From Candidatus Brachybacter algidus (GTDB taxonomy: Bacteria; Bacteroidota; Bacteroidia; Chitinophagales; Saprospiraceae): a stretch of 64,000 bases of DNA. A program made the translations under genes and the position numbers. Below the pieces are notes generated by a model. The model had not been told where the DNA came from and ran no database searches. It saw only the letters and a list, made by a program, of their open reading frames with translations. The stretch is from positions 62,001 through 126,000 of the forward strand of contig JADJSK010000016.1 in NCBI GenBank assembly GCA_016711705.1. The letters run 5' to 3'. How positions within the stretch are numbered: position 1 is the first letter of the stretch; each line of letters begins with the position of its first letter. Below, piece by piece: positions 48,033-59,703 of the stretch.

Positions 48033-50387
48033 TTAGAAAGGATATCCTACTGCGATCAAAAAATTTACATTTTCCCTTCTCCACGTCGCACTCTTTAGAT
48101 TAAATTCATTCAACACCCACCGCTTACCTTCCGGATACCAAGGCTTCTTTAACGGTGTGGCAAGATCTATTCGTAGTATAAGAAAATTAAGATCAAACCG
48201 GAGACCGAATCCTGTTCCCACCGCCAATTCATTTGCAAATTTCTTGCTAAATAATGCACCCTCTTTATATTCATCGGCATTGATACTTTGATTGAGTAAC
48301 CAAATATTTCCTGCATCCACAAAGACAGCACCATCAATGATCTTGTATAGTTTAAACCTAAGTTCTGAGTTTAATTCAAGCTTTATATCTCCACCCTGAT
48401 CTGCTGTAAAGGATGTATTAGACCTTGGATCATTCGGCGCATAGTAAGTACCCGGTCCGATCAATCGTGCCGGAAATGCGCGTACACTATTGGATCCGCC
48501 GATGATGAATTGCTTTATAAATGGAAGGTTAACGGAGTTGCCATAGGCATATCCATATCCTGCTGTGATCCTATTGGCGAGTTTTAAACCTTCCGTGATC
48601 TTTATATAAGGTCGATAATCTGCTTCAAACTTAACATACTGTGAGTAAACTCCGCCAAACAATTCCTTTGGCTTCCCTTCACGGATACTGGCCCCGCTGA
48701 TCAGACCCGGAATATTGCCGGAAAGATCCACTCCACCCTGCACATACATGGTATATTTGCGGCCTGAAAGCATGGTGGTCGTATATTTATATTTGTATGT
48801 GGAACCCAGTATGAATTGCTTCTCGATGGCCTTATTCAAGGTAGGATCTGTTTCAGCGAGACTTTTGTAAAGTTCCGTTACATTGAGCGGCTGAACATAG
48901 TTCATATCTATAACCTTGAGCTCATGCTCCTTCCGGATTGATTCTTTCCATGCATAACCTGCAGAAAGACGGACACTATTTAACACATAGGATTTGGTCC
49001 TGTACAAATAGTCGTAGCCAGTAGTGATCTTAGTCCTTGGCAGATAAGCACTGGTGCTTTCCCATTTAAATGGCACAATGAATCTTGGAAAACTCAAGGT
49101 GCTTTCTGCACCAGCCTTATAATAATTTCTATTATTCAGGCCTTCATTTCCTTTGGCTTGTAGTTCAAAACCCCCATATAGGGAGATCATTAGCAGCTCT
49201 GCACCACGAAAGGTATTTCTGTTGCTCCAATTTAATGTAATATCCGAACCAGTAAAATCAGCATCATTGCGCTTAGCCCTCACCTCCAGATAAATACTCC
49301 TTTTGGCCATGGGCGTCAAATAATAATTTACGTTCATCAACGCCGGATTGTCATCTGCTTCTACAAACTGATTTTTTACAAATCGAAAGATTCCAAGATT
49401 GACCAGACGACTTATGCTCAGATTATGATCTGTCCTGTTGTACACATCACCTTTGTTGAAAAACATTGTTCTGTCGAATATTGAAGGTTTGTAGAGATGG
49501 TCCGGATCAACTATAAAGTAATCCTTGTATTTCTCTCCCGGCAGTTCATAGAGTGAATCATTGGTCAATGAATAGTTGGAATATATGGTGATATTATTAA
49601 TGTCATAAACGCGACCGGATTTTTCAGAGATGTCTTTCTTTGGCGTCAGGTATAGATCTACCTTATGCCTTTCGACTGTGCTATCCACTTTGATGATGAG
49701 GTCATCAGGTTTGAAATAATAAAAACCTCTTTCCTTTAGCGTATAGTCTATCCGGTTTCGTTCCGCCTTAATTACATCCAGATCAAAAGAATTGCCTTCT
49801 TTTAGGACTGTATTAATCTGTGTCTTTTTAATAGCCTTGCCTAAAGTAGACGAATCCACCAGGAATTGAACACTGCGGATCATATATTGAGGTCCAGGCT
49901 TAGCAGTATACGTAATGTGGACTGTTTTTTTGCCGCCGGATGTATCTACATCGGTTTTTGCATTGAAGTAGCCTCGGTTTTCCATTCTGTTATTGAGGAT
50001 GTCGCGATTGGCTGAAATACTTACCTGGCTAAATAATACCGGAGGTTCTCCCATCTTGTACTTAATGTAATACTTAAGCCCTTTCTGTCTTTTGACCGTA
50101 TCAATCATGTTATAGAAGAAAAGTTTGTACCGGATTCCCAACAAAGAAGAATTCGGCTTTGGAGTTGTGATGGCCTCAAGTTCATCTTTAAGTAGCTTTT
50201 TCTTAGCTACGGGATAATCTTTTTCCTCTATCTTGATTTTAGCGCCTGTGTATAATTGTTCACCATCGGGAAGTTTCCTTGTGGAACTACAAGATGACAT
50301 TAGAAACATTACAGCACAGGTCAATACGCACACTTGTATTTTTGCAAATGTGGTTATAAATGTTTGCTGTAAAATGTTTCTTTTCAT
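48033..50387 (-). CDS. tamL: TamL: lipoprotein-type Omp85 (BamA/TamA) outer-membrane barrel
   Basis: The 784-residue protein has a lipobox MSSC (residues about 30-33), POTRA-like modules (about 95-330: PPVLFSQVSISANRDILNNRMENRGYF; VDSSTLGKAIKKTQINTVLKEGNSFD) and an Omp85 barrel with the diagnostic FIIGGSNSVRAFPARLIGPG motif (equivalent of the VRGF/Y loop). It ends in FLIAVGYPF, with the C-terminal Phe typical of barrels. Family knowledge: Bacteroidota replace TamA by this lipidated TamL, which works with TamB in moving lipids or proteins to the outer membrane. It starts one base after the tamB stop, on the same strand. Intact frame. Confidence 0.9.
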   Translation of the reverse strand: MKRNILQQTFITTFAKIQVCVLTCAVMFLMSSCSSTRKLPDGEQLYTGAKIKIEEKDYPVAKKKLLKDELEAITTPKPNSSLLGIRYKLFFYNMIDTVKRQKGLKYYIKYKMGEPPVLFSQVSISANRDILNNRMENRGYFNAKTDVDTSGGKKTVHITYTAKPGPQYMIRSVQFLVDSSTLGKAIKKTQINTVLKEGNSFDLDVIKAERNRIDYTLKERGFYYFKPDDLIIKVDSTVERHKVDLYLTPKKDISEKSGRVYDINNITIYSNYSLTNDSLYELPGEKYKDYFIVDPDHLYKPSIFDRTMFFNKGDVYNRTDHNLSISRLVNLGIFRFVKNQFVEADDNPALMNVNYYLTPMAKRSIYLEVRAKRNDADFTGSDITLNWSNRNTFRGAELLMISLYGGFELQAKGNEGLNNRNYYKAGAESTLSFPRFIVPFKWESTSAYLPRTKITTGYDYLYRTKSYVLNSVRLSAGYAWKESIRKEHELKVIDMNYVQPLNVTELYKSLAETDPTLNKAIEKQFILGSTYKYKYTTTMLSGRKYTMYVQGGVDLSGNIPGLISGASIREGKPKELFGGVYSQYVKFEADYRPYIKITEGLKLANRITAGYGYAYGNSVNLPFIKQFIIGGSNSVRAFPARLIGPGTYYAPNDPRSNTSFTADQGGDIKLELNSELRFKLYKIIDGAVFVDAGNIWLLNQSINADEYKEGALFSKKFANELAVGTGFGLRFDLNFLILRIDLATPLKKPWYPEGKRWVLNEFNLKSATWRRENVNFLIAVGYPF

Positions 50388-50388
50388 A

Positions 50389-53300
50389 TTACTTCACTGT
50401 ATTTTGCTTTAATTCTAATTGCTTGACTTCTCGCTCTTCCTGAGCTTTTTTAGCCTTTCTTTCCCTAATTTTGAATTCTTCTGTTTTCTTGGCGAATATG
50501 TCTTTGATCTTATCAAATTCTACCGTAAGCACGAAACCCACTCCGGTTTCTACCACCTGGCCTAATACAACCACATATTCATCTTTACGATATGCACGGA
50601 TCAGATAACGACCATCTTTGGTCAATTGATATTCTGCAGATATATCACCGGCGATATTGGTAGTTTTTTGCTGAGTATTCTGCGCTCGTTCCAATTCAAA
50701 ATTACTACCTACACTTACTTTCAATCTTTCATCAAACAATCTTTTGAAAGTCCTACAGTGAGGTCTGTCCTATTTTGCAGCTCTCCGGAAGAATAATCTT
50801 CTGTGCTATTGATGTCAAAGTTAAGGTCAATTCCTGCGATCATATTAGCCGCAAGATTATTCAATTGCTCTGTAAGAATCTTACTCACACTCTGCCTCGC
50901 GAAACGCTCACCGGTAAATCCACCAGATTCTGCTGCAAATGGATTGTCACCAACGAATCTATTTAATAATAAAGCTGCAAAAACTTGTTTATTAAGTTCT
51001 GCAGGTTCCTGTCTTAATTGTGTTAGACGGGTATTGGTGGTGGAAATGACATCATTAGACACACCATAGTTTTTATTGGTTGGAAGTTTGATGTCAAATG
51101 TGATGATAGGCTTCAGCAATTGGCCTTCCATATTCAGATTGATCTCAAAGGGAAGTCTTTGTTTGTAAGTATTACGAATCGTTTGGTTTGCCGTAGATAG
51201 TTGATTGGAGATCAGGTCCAGAGGTGGAACATTGGCGATATAAATCGCGGTCACATTTACATCCGCCTCTGTCGGAGCTCCAGTCCATGTGATCTTGCTG
51301 CCTTTTTGAATTAGGAATTCTCTTTTTTAGAAAGTTAAAGGTGATGTTATATTTACCTTCTTCGATCTCGTAATCTCCAGCCAATGTTACTTTGCCGCTA
51401 GGATCGATACCTCCTGTCAACTGTGCCTGTCCACGAATTCTCAATAAATCGCCATTTCCTTCATCGATGATGATGTTAAATATTGATTCTTTATCGATGA
51501 TGATGTTCATCGCCACATCAAGTCCTTCCAAACCTGTTTTAGGTTTTTCTTCAGTTCCAGTCAGAACAGTATTTAATAAAGGAGCATCCATATCTACAAA
51601 CTCTATGACACCTTCACGCTCTACTAATCTCGGATCTTTCTGAGGTATGACAAATGTAAGATCAGTTGCCTCGTTGACCCGAAGTTTGCCGTCGACTACA
51701 GGACTTGTGCTTGTTCCTGAGATATTTATATTAGCATCTATAAATAATTTGCCAAAGTATAATTCATTATCCTGCTTCGTGGAGCTCAACACTTTAAAAT
51801 TGTCAGCTTGCATATTTAATCCAAGTTTATAAGCTCTAAAATCCTTGGTATATGCAGTACCGTCTATGATGGCGCGATTACCATCTGTATCTCTTATGGT
51901 AAAGTTATTAAGCACAATGCCATCCTCTGTGAAGCGAGTCGTTTCATTTTCCAGTGTATATATTGAATTGAATTGTGCATAATTCAATTTGGCTTTGTCA
52001 AATGTAAGGCTACCTCTTACTTGAGGAGCTGCGGCACTTCCCGTGATCTTTAGTTTGCCACGAAGATCGCCGGACGCATCTTTGACCATGCCCATGGCAT
52101 AGGCCTGAACTTTACTAAGGTCAATGTTTTTAACATCCAGATTAAAGTCGAGCGGATTTTCAGATTTGGTATAATAAAATCCATCCAAATTGATTTCGCT
52201 TCCTTTGCCATTCACAGTCACTTTGGCAGCGAGCGTATTGAGGTCCTCATTATTGACATCGATCTTAATATTTCCTAGCGTATCTCCCTTAAAATTGAAA
52301 TCTCCAACCAACATATCCGCAGTAAAATGAGGGGTAGTGGCCAAGTCTTCTATTTTAGCCTGGCCATTGATCAGACCGCCTATAAGTAAAGTATCCTTAG
52401 AAACAATATTTGTAATGGTTTCTATGCTGAAGTCCTTGAACGCAACGTTCAGCGGGCTGTTGAACTGATCTTTTTCGCTTTCAATAGAAATAGATTGCCC
52501 ATTACTCGATAGTATGAAATCATCCGCCTTGATGCCTGATTTGCCAAAATACAATGCATTGTTATCCTTTACCGCCCATTGCTCCCCATTTAGAGTGAGG
52601 CCTTCTTTTAGCAGAGAAAACCTGAAGGTTTCTGCCATTTGTTGAAGCATACCGGACAACTTGATATTCTGATCAAGGTTTTGTTCATTGGCTGCAACAT
52701 CAAAGTAAATCTTATTGTCATTGACATATCCCGCTACACTTGCTTGATTGACCAGAATCTGACCGGATTGATATTGATCAAGCTTTACATCATATTGAAG
52801 AGAGTCATTCTCTGTATTGACATTCATGCTGATACCCTTCAGCTCGTTAGTTCCGTAGAGGATAGCAGGTGAATTGACATTGATTACTAATAGGTCTTCT
52901 CTGCTATCAAAGTTTCCCTTAATATCAATATATTCCATTTCCTTTAACTCCGGCAGCAATTGCTCTATAATAGGAGTTCGTATGATTCTGGCAGAAATAT
53001 CAAAGTATTGCGGCGTAGTTGAATTAACTATGGATGCATCAGGAACTATGTCATAATACTTGTCTATGGTGGACATCAATATTCCCGGTAGTTTTGAAAG
53101 TTGATATTTACCGACAATATCCGCTGACATAAACGGTGCCCTCAGATTTATAAGGTTGCTATCTGCTGTAGATATCGCATGAGCGCTCAAAGAATCTAAT
53201 AGATACCTTTTACCATTAGTTACGACAATGGCTTGTGAAAGCACGACATCTCCATTCAAAAAGTCAGGGTCAGCTGTCGCTATGTCTGCATGAATATTTC

Positions 53301-55575
53301 CATGAAAACGGAGCTCATCCTTGTACAATTTCAACTTCTGAAAGTCGATACTGTCCACTCTCATATCAAGTTTGATAGATGGATATTTGCCATTAAGATC
53401 TACAATGGCATTGCCTTCCATCATGGCATTAATGTCATTGGACACCAATTTTGCTTCCAGATTTCCGTCCTGCGCCTGACCTTTGAGATGCACCGCATGA
53501 TAAGCATAATTATTATAAACAGCATTATCGACATTAATGTCAAACACTGCATTTGCAGTCTTAGGATCTGTACCTGTTCCTTTGATAAATCCGTTGACGG
53601 TGACCTTGCCGATTTGATCCGGTCTTTTTAATAATTTGCCAACGTCAAATCCGTATGTCCTAAATTTGGCATCATATTTTTCTTTTCCTTTACCGCTACT
53701 TGCATCGAACTTGGCATTGATATCAGCGTTCCCAAAACTTGTTATCAACTTTACGTCAGCTTTGAAATTATTGGTTAAACCTTCGAAAGTTCCACGCATG
53801 GTGAACTTGTCAGGTAGTGCAATCGTATTCGGTAAGGTTCCGGCAGGAAGGAGATCTTTGAGGTCTTTCGCTGTGCTGGAAATCTCTTTAAATTTGAACT
53901 CAAACCTTGTCTTTTTCATATCCGGTAGACCCGTGATGTGCGCTGAAGCGCTTAATTTGGTTGAACCTATGCCCGAAATCTCAAGATTAGGTATCGTAAG
54001 GTCGTTCACTTTTCCAGACATATTAGAATGTAAGAGTAAGACACTGTTGGGATATTTTTTAAATACATCCTGACTCGCTAATTGTGGAGCAAAAAGCAAG
54101 ATATCATTCAATGCAATTCGGCTGTGATTGAAATTGGCTTTGATCTCTAACTGTCCAAGGTCGGTCTTTAAAGCTGCAATAGAAGGATATTTTACTTCCA
54201 GCGCATCTTTGATGACAGTATTGTTAAGTTCTATGAGTAGGTTTTTAAGATAGGCTTCTTTTTGGCCATATAAAAAGTCGGTTGAAAGGTTGCGCAGTTT
54301 GATACCACTCGCTTAGAGAAAACTTAAATTGTCAACAGTTCCTGAGACTTTCATCGGATCATAGCCAAGATCTTTGACGCTGCCTTGAAGATTTTTGATA
54401 TCAAGATGACTGAAATCTATGCCTTTTTTCTGCTTGGCTTGAGTCAGATCATCCATTTTGAAATTCACACCATTGATGACAATGTCGCTTACTTTTGCTT
54501 GCCAACCTTTACTTTCAACTTCTTGCTTGACCTCTACTGCAGTCGTTTCCACGACATCTTTGCCGGCATTGTCCAAAGCCAGAACGGCTGAGATTCCAGA
54601 TAACTCTACTTTTTTCAGATCTATCTTCTGATCCTTAATATTGAGGTCATTCGATTGAACGAGAAGTTTTGAGAGATTGACTTTGGCATCTGTGCCATTG
54701 ACGGTATTGACATAGTCGGCATTGATGTTTTGTAGCACTAATTCATTAAATTGAAAATCGGGATAAATAGTGGGTTTTACTTCCACAGTATCTACCACTT
54801 GAGCATCCTTTGATATAGCCTTTGTCTGTCTGACTTTTACATTCAAGCAATTCAATTCAATGTCTGGTGTCCGGAATTTTAGCTTTTCCAGGTCAAACTC
54901 TTCAAACTTCGTATCAAAATGTCCTAGAAAGGCAGTTACATCGTTGCCCGTAACAGCGTCATCATAGCGGATACGGATACGATCCAAATTGATTTTGTTG
55001 ACTGAGATCGTCATGCCGCCACTTGTATCTTTAGGCTCGGCTTGGGGTGTTTTAGAGGCAAATGCCTTGATGATGTAATCAAAGTTGAAAGCACTATCCG
55101 GGAGTGTTCTGATGACATTGGCAGTGATACCTCGTAGATCGATATTGTTGAGTTCGACACTACTGCTTAATAATTTGAACATACTTATGTCGACCATGAT
55201 AGTGTCTCCTGCCAGTAACGTGTCTTTTGATTGGTCCTCAAGGTAAACTCCGGTAAGCACCACTTCTTTGGGAAAGGTGATGGTGAGTTTGTCAATAGAA
55301 ACTGTCGTTCCTATCTTTTTCTCTAGAAATGCGGTGATTTTATTTTTAGCAAATTGCTGGAAAGCATTAGTCTGTATAGCTATCAAAAGGGCTATAACCA
55401 ATAGAATAATAAACCCTATGAGATATAGTAAAAATTTCAGAACACGTTTAAGATATTTATTCAAAAGACACTTTCCCCTTAATATTATAGCAAAACTAAT
55501 ACTTCCTAACAACAGGAATACGATAAAAATTAATAAAAGGATTAAAAAAAGTAAATTGAATAGGCGAAAAGCCAA
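50389..55575 (-). CDS. tamB: TamB-family (DUF490) inner-membrane-anchored AsmA-like protein, several frame breaks
   Basis: One gene of about 1700 residues. It has an N-terminal membrane helix (VLKFLLYLIGFIILLVIALLIA), an AsmA-like start (FLEKKIGTTVSIDKLTITFP), a long beta-taco body, and the DUF490/TamB C-terminal domain (LTGGIDPSGKVTLAGDYEIEEGKYNITFNF; then TGAPTEADVNVTAIYIANVPPLDLI). A TTG about 35 codons into the frame (LNKYLKRVLKF) may be the true start. Frame breaks: an in-frame TAA near 54313 (two nearby indels fit best), a six-T run near 51325, and an AAAA run near 50742. TamB bridges the periplasm and pairs with the adjacent TamL. Essential-type neighbours suggest sequence errors. Confidence 0.88.
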
Positions 55576-55697
55576 ACAAATTAATGAATGAACTGGATTT
55601 TGATGGCATTATGGTAGTAAAAGACCGAAAGTTTTTAATAAAATTAAAAGAATATGGCCCAACCCCTATAAAATTATTAATAAAAGCCTAAGCTTAA

Positions 55698-56036
55698 TCA
55701 ATTATTAATGACAGCAGCGATATCTTTAGCAAGTTTATCAAGATCTTTTTCAATTATTCTCCACACAATTTGAAAATCAATTCCCATATAGTCATGAACT
55801 ATCCTATTTCTAAAGCCCCTTATTCGGAACCAATTAATTCCCGGATGTACTTCTTTAAAATCTTCTGTAAGTCTATTGGCAGCTTCTCCAATGATTTCAA
55901 AGTTTCTTATAACTGCGTCAATTGTCTTTGAGTCCTCAAGGAAGCTTTCGTATGTGTATTTATAGGTATATTCTTTTATTTTCTCAATTGAAACAAGAAT
56001 ATCTAAAACTAATAAATTATTGTCTCGTTTAGACAT
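55698..56036 (-). CDS. hepT: HepT-family (DUF86) RNase toxin
   Basis: A 112-residue all-helical HEPN protein with the RX4HXY active-site motif at Arg76, His81 and Tyr83 (RNRIVHDY). Family knowledge: HepT is an RNase toxin silenced by its partner MntA, which adds AMP to the Tyr of this motif. Its start codon lies inside the end of the mntA gene (8-base overlap). Complete and intact, hence probably functional. Confidence 0.88.
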   Translation of the reverse strand: MSKRDNNLLVLDILVSIEKIKEYTYKYTYESFLEDSKTIDAVIRNFEIIGEAANRLTEDFKEVHPGINWFRIRGFRNRIVHDYMGIDFQIVWRIIEKDLDKLAKDIAAVINN

Positions 56037-56319
56037 AATTCAATTCTCTTTCAATTTGCTTATAATAGTCAGGTCTAATACCATTTTTTGATACAAGATC
56101 TACTTTAATTTTAAGTAAATTCTCAAGTTCGTCTGCTAAATCAATAAATTCAATTCCAATTGGGCGGTCAAAATCAACTAAAATATCTACATCACTATTA
56201 CCAGTTTGCTGTTCACGTCCATAACTTCCAAAAATGGCAATGATACTTAAACCATACTTTTTTGTTAAATGATTTTTGTGAAGTTTAAGCGTTTCTATGA
56301 TATTCGATAATGTTGTCAT
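56029..56319 (-). CDS. mntA: MntA-family minimal nucleotidyltransferase antitoxin
   Basis: About 96 residues from ATG 56317-56319 (MTTLSNIIETLKLHK); a further in-frame ATG seven codons upstream is less likely. The nucleotidyltransferase motif is complete: G31-S32-Y-G-R, then NSD43VD45 (GSYGREQQTGNSDVDILVDF). MntA modifies the HepT tyrosine with AMP and so neutralises it. The order antitoxin then toxin, with overlap, is standard for this system. Confidence 0.87.
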   Translation of the reverse strand: MTTLSNIIETLKLHKNHLTKKYGLSIIAIFGSYGREQQTGNSDVDILVDFDRPIGIEFIDLADELENLLKIKVDLVSKNGIRPDYYKQIERELNYV

Positions 56320-56595
56320 GATGCAAAGATATAAAAGCAAGAGAACTGTTTAATGTTATAAAACGAAACATAAAATAAAAACATGACCAATTGTATAATT
56401 CCATTTTGTATAAGTTATACAATTAATAAAAATCAAGCTTTGATGGCTAATCCATTATTCTGGCATATTCCTCCCTTCAGTCGGAATGACAAAACATATT
56501 ATTTGAGGGGGAATAAAATATGATTATTCTTCATTAAATTAATTGAAATTAGATATAGAAACAATTCCAAATTTAAACCTCCAGGCACCATTTAA

Positions 56596-57075
56596 TTAAT
56601 CCACCGCTTCCCACAATTCTATTTTGTTGCCTTCCATGTCCATGATATGGAGAAATTTTCCATAATCATACGTTTCAATGGTATCTAAAATGGTAACTCC
56701 TTCTTTTTTTAATTCTTCAGCCAAGTCTTCCAAATTGTCAACTCTGTAGTTGATCATGAAGTCTTTTGTTGAAGGTTCAAAATATTTAGTTGTTTCAGAA
56801 AATGGGCTCCAATGTGTCGAACCATTTTTGGTTGAATCTTCTGCCTCTTTCCATTAGAATGTCGCTCCATATTCGTTAGTGTCCATTCCTAGATGGGTTT
56901 TATACCATTCTTTCATTTCCTTAGGATCTTTGCATTTAAAGAAAATGCCGCCTATACCTGTTACCTTTTTCATCTTTATTTGATTGTCATTTATTTTATT
57001 CAAAATCGAATTGAACGTAAAACCAAAACTAAAGGTAGTGACTAAAGTGAAGACTATTAATAACTTTTTTATCAT
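56596..57075 (-). pseudogene. VOC (glyoxalase/bleomycin-resistance) family protein with an in-frame nonsense codon
   Basis: One frame, 159 codons. It reads a hydrophobic leader (LLIVFTLVTTFSFGFTFN), then the VOC start KKVTGIGGIFFKCKDPKEMKEWYKTHLGM and, after a TAA at 56854-56856, continues in the same frame with WKEAEDSTKNGSTHWSPF, DFMINYRVDNLEDLAEEL and the terminal LHIMDMEGNKIELWEAVD. In related proteins the stop position is usually Glu (TFEW-like), so GAA to TAA would explain it. This is a substitution, not a homopolymer indel. A cytosolic form could start at ATG 56971. Substrate unknown. Confidence 0.8.
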
Positions 57076-57175
57076 GAAATAAATTTAATTATAAATGTTT
57101 AAATCGTCAATCAAATATAACCTTTGAAATAATTTATCACTTATCACTCATTACCTATCACTCATAATTTATCAT

Positions 57176-59682
57176 TCACCTTTCCCTTCTTTTACTTTTA
57201 ACCCGTGTATTTACTTTCACCAATTCATACCAAATTACTGATGCAAATCCGATACCTATACAAATCATTAATTGATATAAATTAATTACCTCAAACTCAA
57301 AAAACTGGGTCAATGGTGGCACAAACAACATCAATCCTGTAATGGCAATAGTGATGGCTATAATTAACAAAACTAAATTATTCTTATACCTCAATGTGGT
57401 AAATATCGAATAATAAAACGAACGATTTACAAGGGTTAAAAAATATTTGCAACAATTAAGACAGTAAATACCATCGTCCTTGTGTGAGCCTCATCAAATC
57501 CCTGCTGAACTGAATATTGATAAACTAATAATGTTCCCGCTGTAATTGCAAGGCCCTGAATAACACTTACTGTGAGTTCTTTTAGATTAAAGAATGTATT
57601 GGTAAATGGTCGTGGCTTGCGCAACATTGTGTTCTTTTCCATCGGCTCATTCTCAAAAATAATGGAACATGTCGGGCCCATTATTAATTCCAGAAAAATG
57701 ATATGAATGGGTGAAAGTATATTTGGATAAATCCATCCTAAGGCAAGAGGAATAAATACAGTTAATATAATTGGAATATGAATCGAAATAATATACTGTA
57801 TGGCCTTTTTTAAGTTGGTGTAGATTTTTCTACCCATGGCAACAGCATCGACCATTTTAGACAGATCATCTTCCAAAAGAATCAACGAAGCAGCTTGTTT
57901 TGCTATTTCAGTACCTTTCTTTCCCATTGCTATACCGATGTGAGCTGCCTTTAATGCAGGTCCGTCATTGACGCCATCACCAGTCATTGCTACTATTTGA
58001 TTCTGCGCTTTTAGGGCATTAATTATTCTAAGTTTAGCTTCAGGAAACATTCGCGTAAACATGTTGGTGTGCATCACTTTTTCTTGTAATGCAGCATCAG
58101 TTAACTTCATCAGTTCTTCCCCAGAAAGACTTTGTTCAATCCCCCTAAACCCTATCTGTTTAGCAATTGACTTAGTCGTTTCTGCATTGTCTCCGGTGAT
58201 AATTTTTACTGCAATTCCAGCTTGATAAAATCTTCAAATACTTTATTAATATTTGTCTTTGGAGGATCATAAAATGCAACAATTCCTTTAAACTCAAAGG
58301 TAAATTCTTGCTGAGTTTTTGGATATATATTTCCATTAAAATTGGATTGACCAACACCGAGGACCCTATAGCCATCATTTGTAAGTGATTTAATGGCATT
58401 TTCAATTTCAATTAATTCATCCTTTGTAAGATTTGAGATGCGCATCAATGCTTCCGGAGCACCCTTAGCTGCTATTATTCTTTTGCCATCTTTATTTGCA
58501 AAAATATGTGTCATCATCGGTGGTCTCCCACTTAATGGATATTCATGAACCATCTTAAAATATGGTCTCTCATCATTCGAATGTAATTCACCGTAAGCTC
58601 TATGCAAAGCTATTTCCATAGGGTCAAAAGGTATGGGCTCACTTGCCCACATGGCTATTTTAATTAATTCTTTTTCATCTAAATTTGCTTCAGCCGGTGT
58701 TTCTATTTTCTTTGAAGTCATTGAAAATACTTTCGCCAAACTCATTTTATTTTCAGTGATCGTGCCTGTTTTGTCTGTACAAATAACGGTAGCTGAACCA
58801 AGGGTTTCGACTGTTTTCATTTGTTTTACCAGAATGCCCATTTTCATTAATCTCCAGGCTCCGATGGCCATAAAAGTGGTAAAAGCCATTGGTATTTCTT
58901 CCGGCAGAATACTCATGGCTAAAGTGAGCGCTTTTAATAAACTATCCAATAAATCATAGGATATAAAATAATTGATGGCCCAAACAATTAAAAATACAAC
59001 GGCCCCAGCAATGACTAATTTTTTTACAAAATTGCTTATTTGAAGTTCTAAGGGTGTTTTTTCTTCTTTTATACTATCAAGACTGATACCGATCTTACCT
59101 AATTTGGTTTCATTGCCAATAGCTGTAATTGTAGCTATTGCTAATCCACTGGCTATCGTAGTTCCTTTAAATATACAATTGTCCTTAGATGATTTATCCT
59201 TAAACACCGCAAAGGATTCCCCGGTAAGTATAGACTCGTTGACAGAAAAATCATTGGAATGTATAATGATTCCATCTGCTGTAACTGATGTCCCCTCCTC
59301 TACGATAAGACTGTCTCCAATGACTAATTCTTCACTTTTTATTACTTCCCTCTTGCCGTTTCGAATTACTGTACAATTAGGTTGAGTTAAATTTTTTAGT
59401 TTTGGAGAGCATTTCGACTTCTTGAATCTTGAAACAATGAGATAAAGGAAACGAGTATAATCGCGGAGGAAAGAAAAATTCCATCGCCAGTTTTTCCACT
59501 TACAAAATAGATAAGGAAGCTACGAGTAATAAGAGAATCATTGGCTCTTTCGCCAGATTTTTAAGGTCTCTACTATTCCATTCTCCTTCTTGTAACTTAG
59601 CTTGTTTTGACCAAATTTCTCTCTTGCAAGAATTACTTGTTCATCAGATAATCCTTTAATGTTAAAATTATTTTCAGGCATA
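57176..59682 (-). pseudogene. Cation-transporting P-type ATPase (P2-like), six frameshifts
   Basis: About 835 residues are recoverable from ATG 59680-59682 to the TGA at 57176. Visible parts: N-terminal GLSDEQVILAREKFGQNKL, actuator motif LTGES, M4 motif PEEIP, phosphorylation motif DKTGT (Asp), KGAPEA, then ITGDN and GDGVNDGPALKAA, and six C-terminal helices (HIPIILTVFIPLALGW). These features fit P2-type Ca2+/cation pumps common in Bacteroidota. Frame breaks lie near 59640, 59550, 59528, 59402, 58222 and 57437, almost all in A or T runs. The high number makes decay possible, but every piece is conserved and collinear, so read errors are as likely. Confidence 0.85.
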
Positions 59683-59703
59683 TTTTATTTCAAAAAAGTA
59701 AAA

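Noticed and set aside
53636..54073. 145-codon frame antisense to tamB
   Set aside because: Shadow of the TamB body; several such frames occur along tamB with no family signal.
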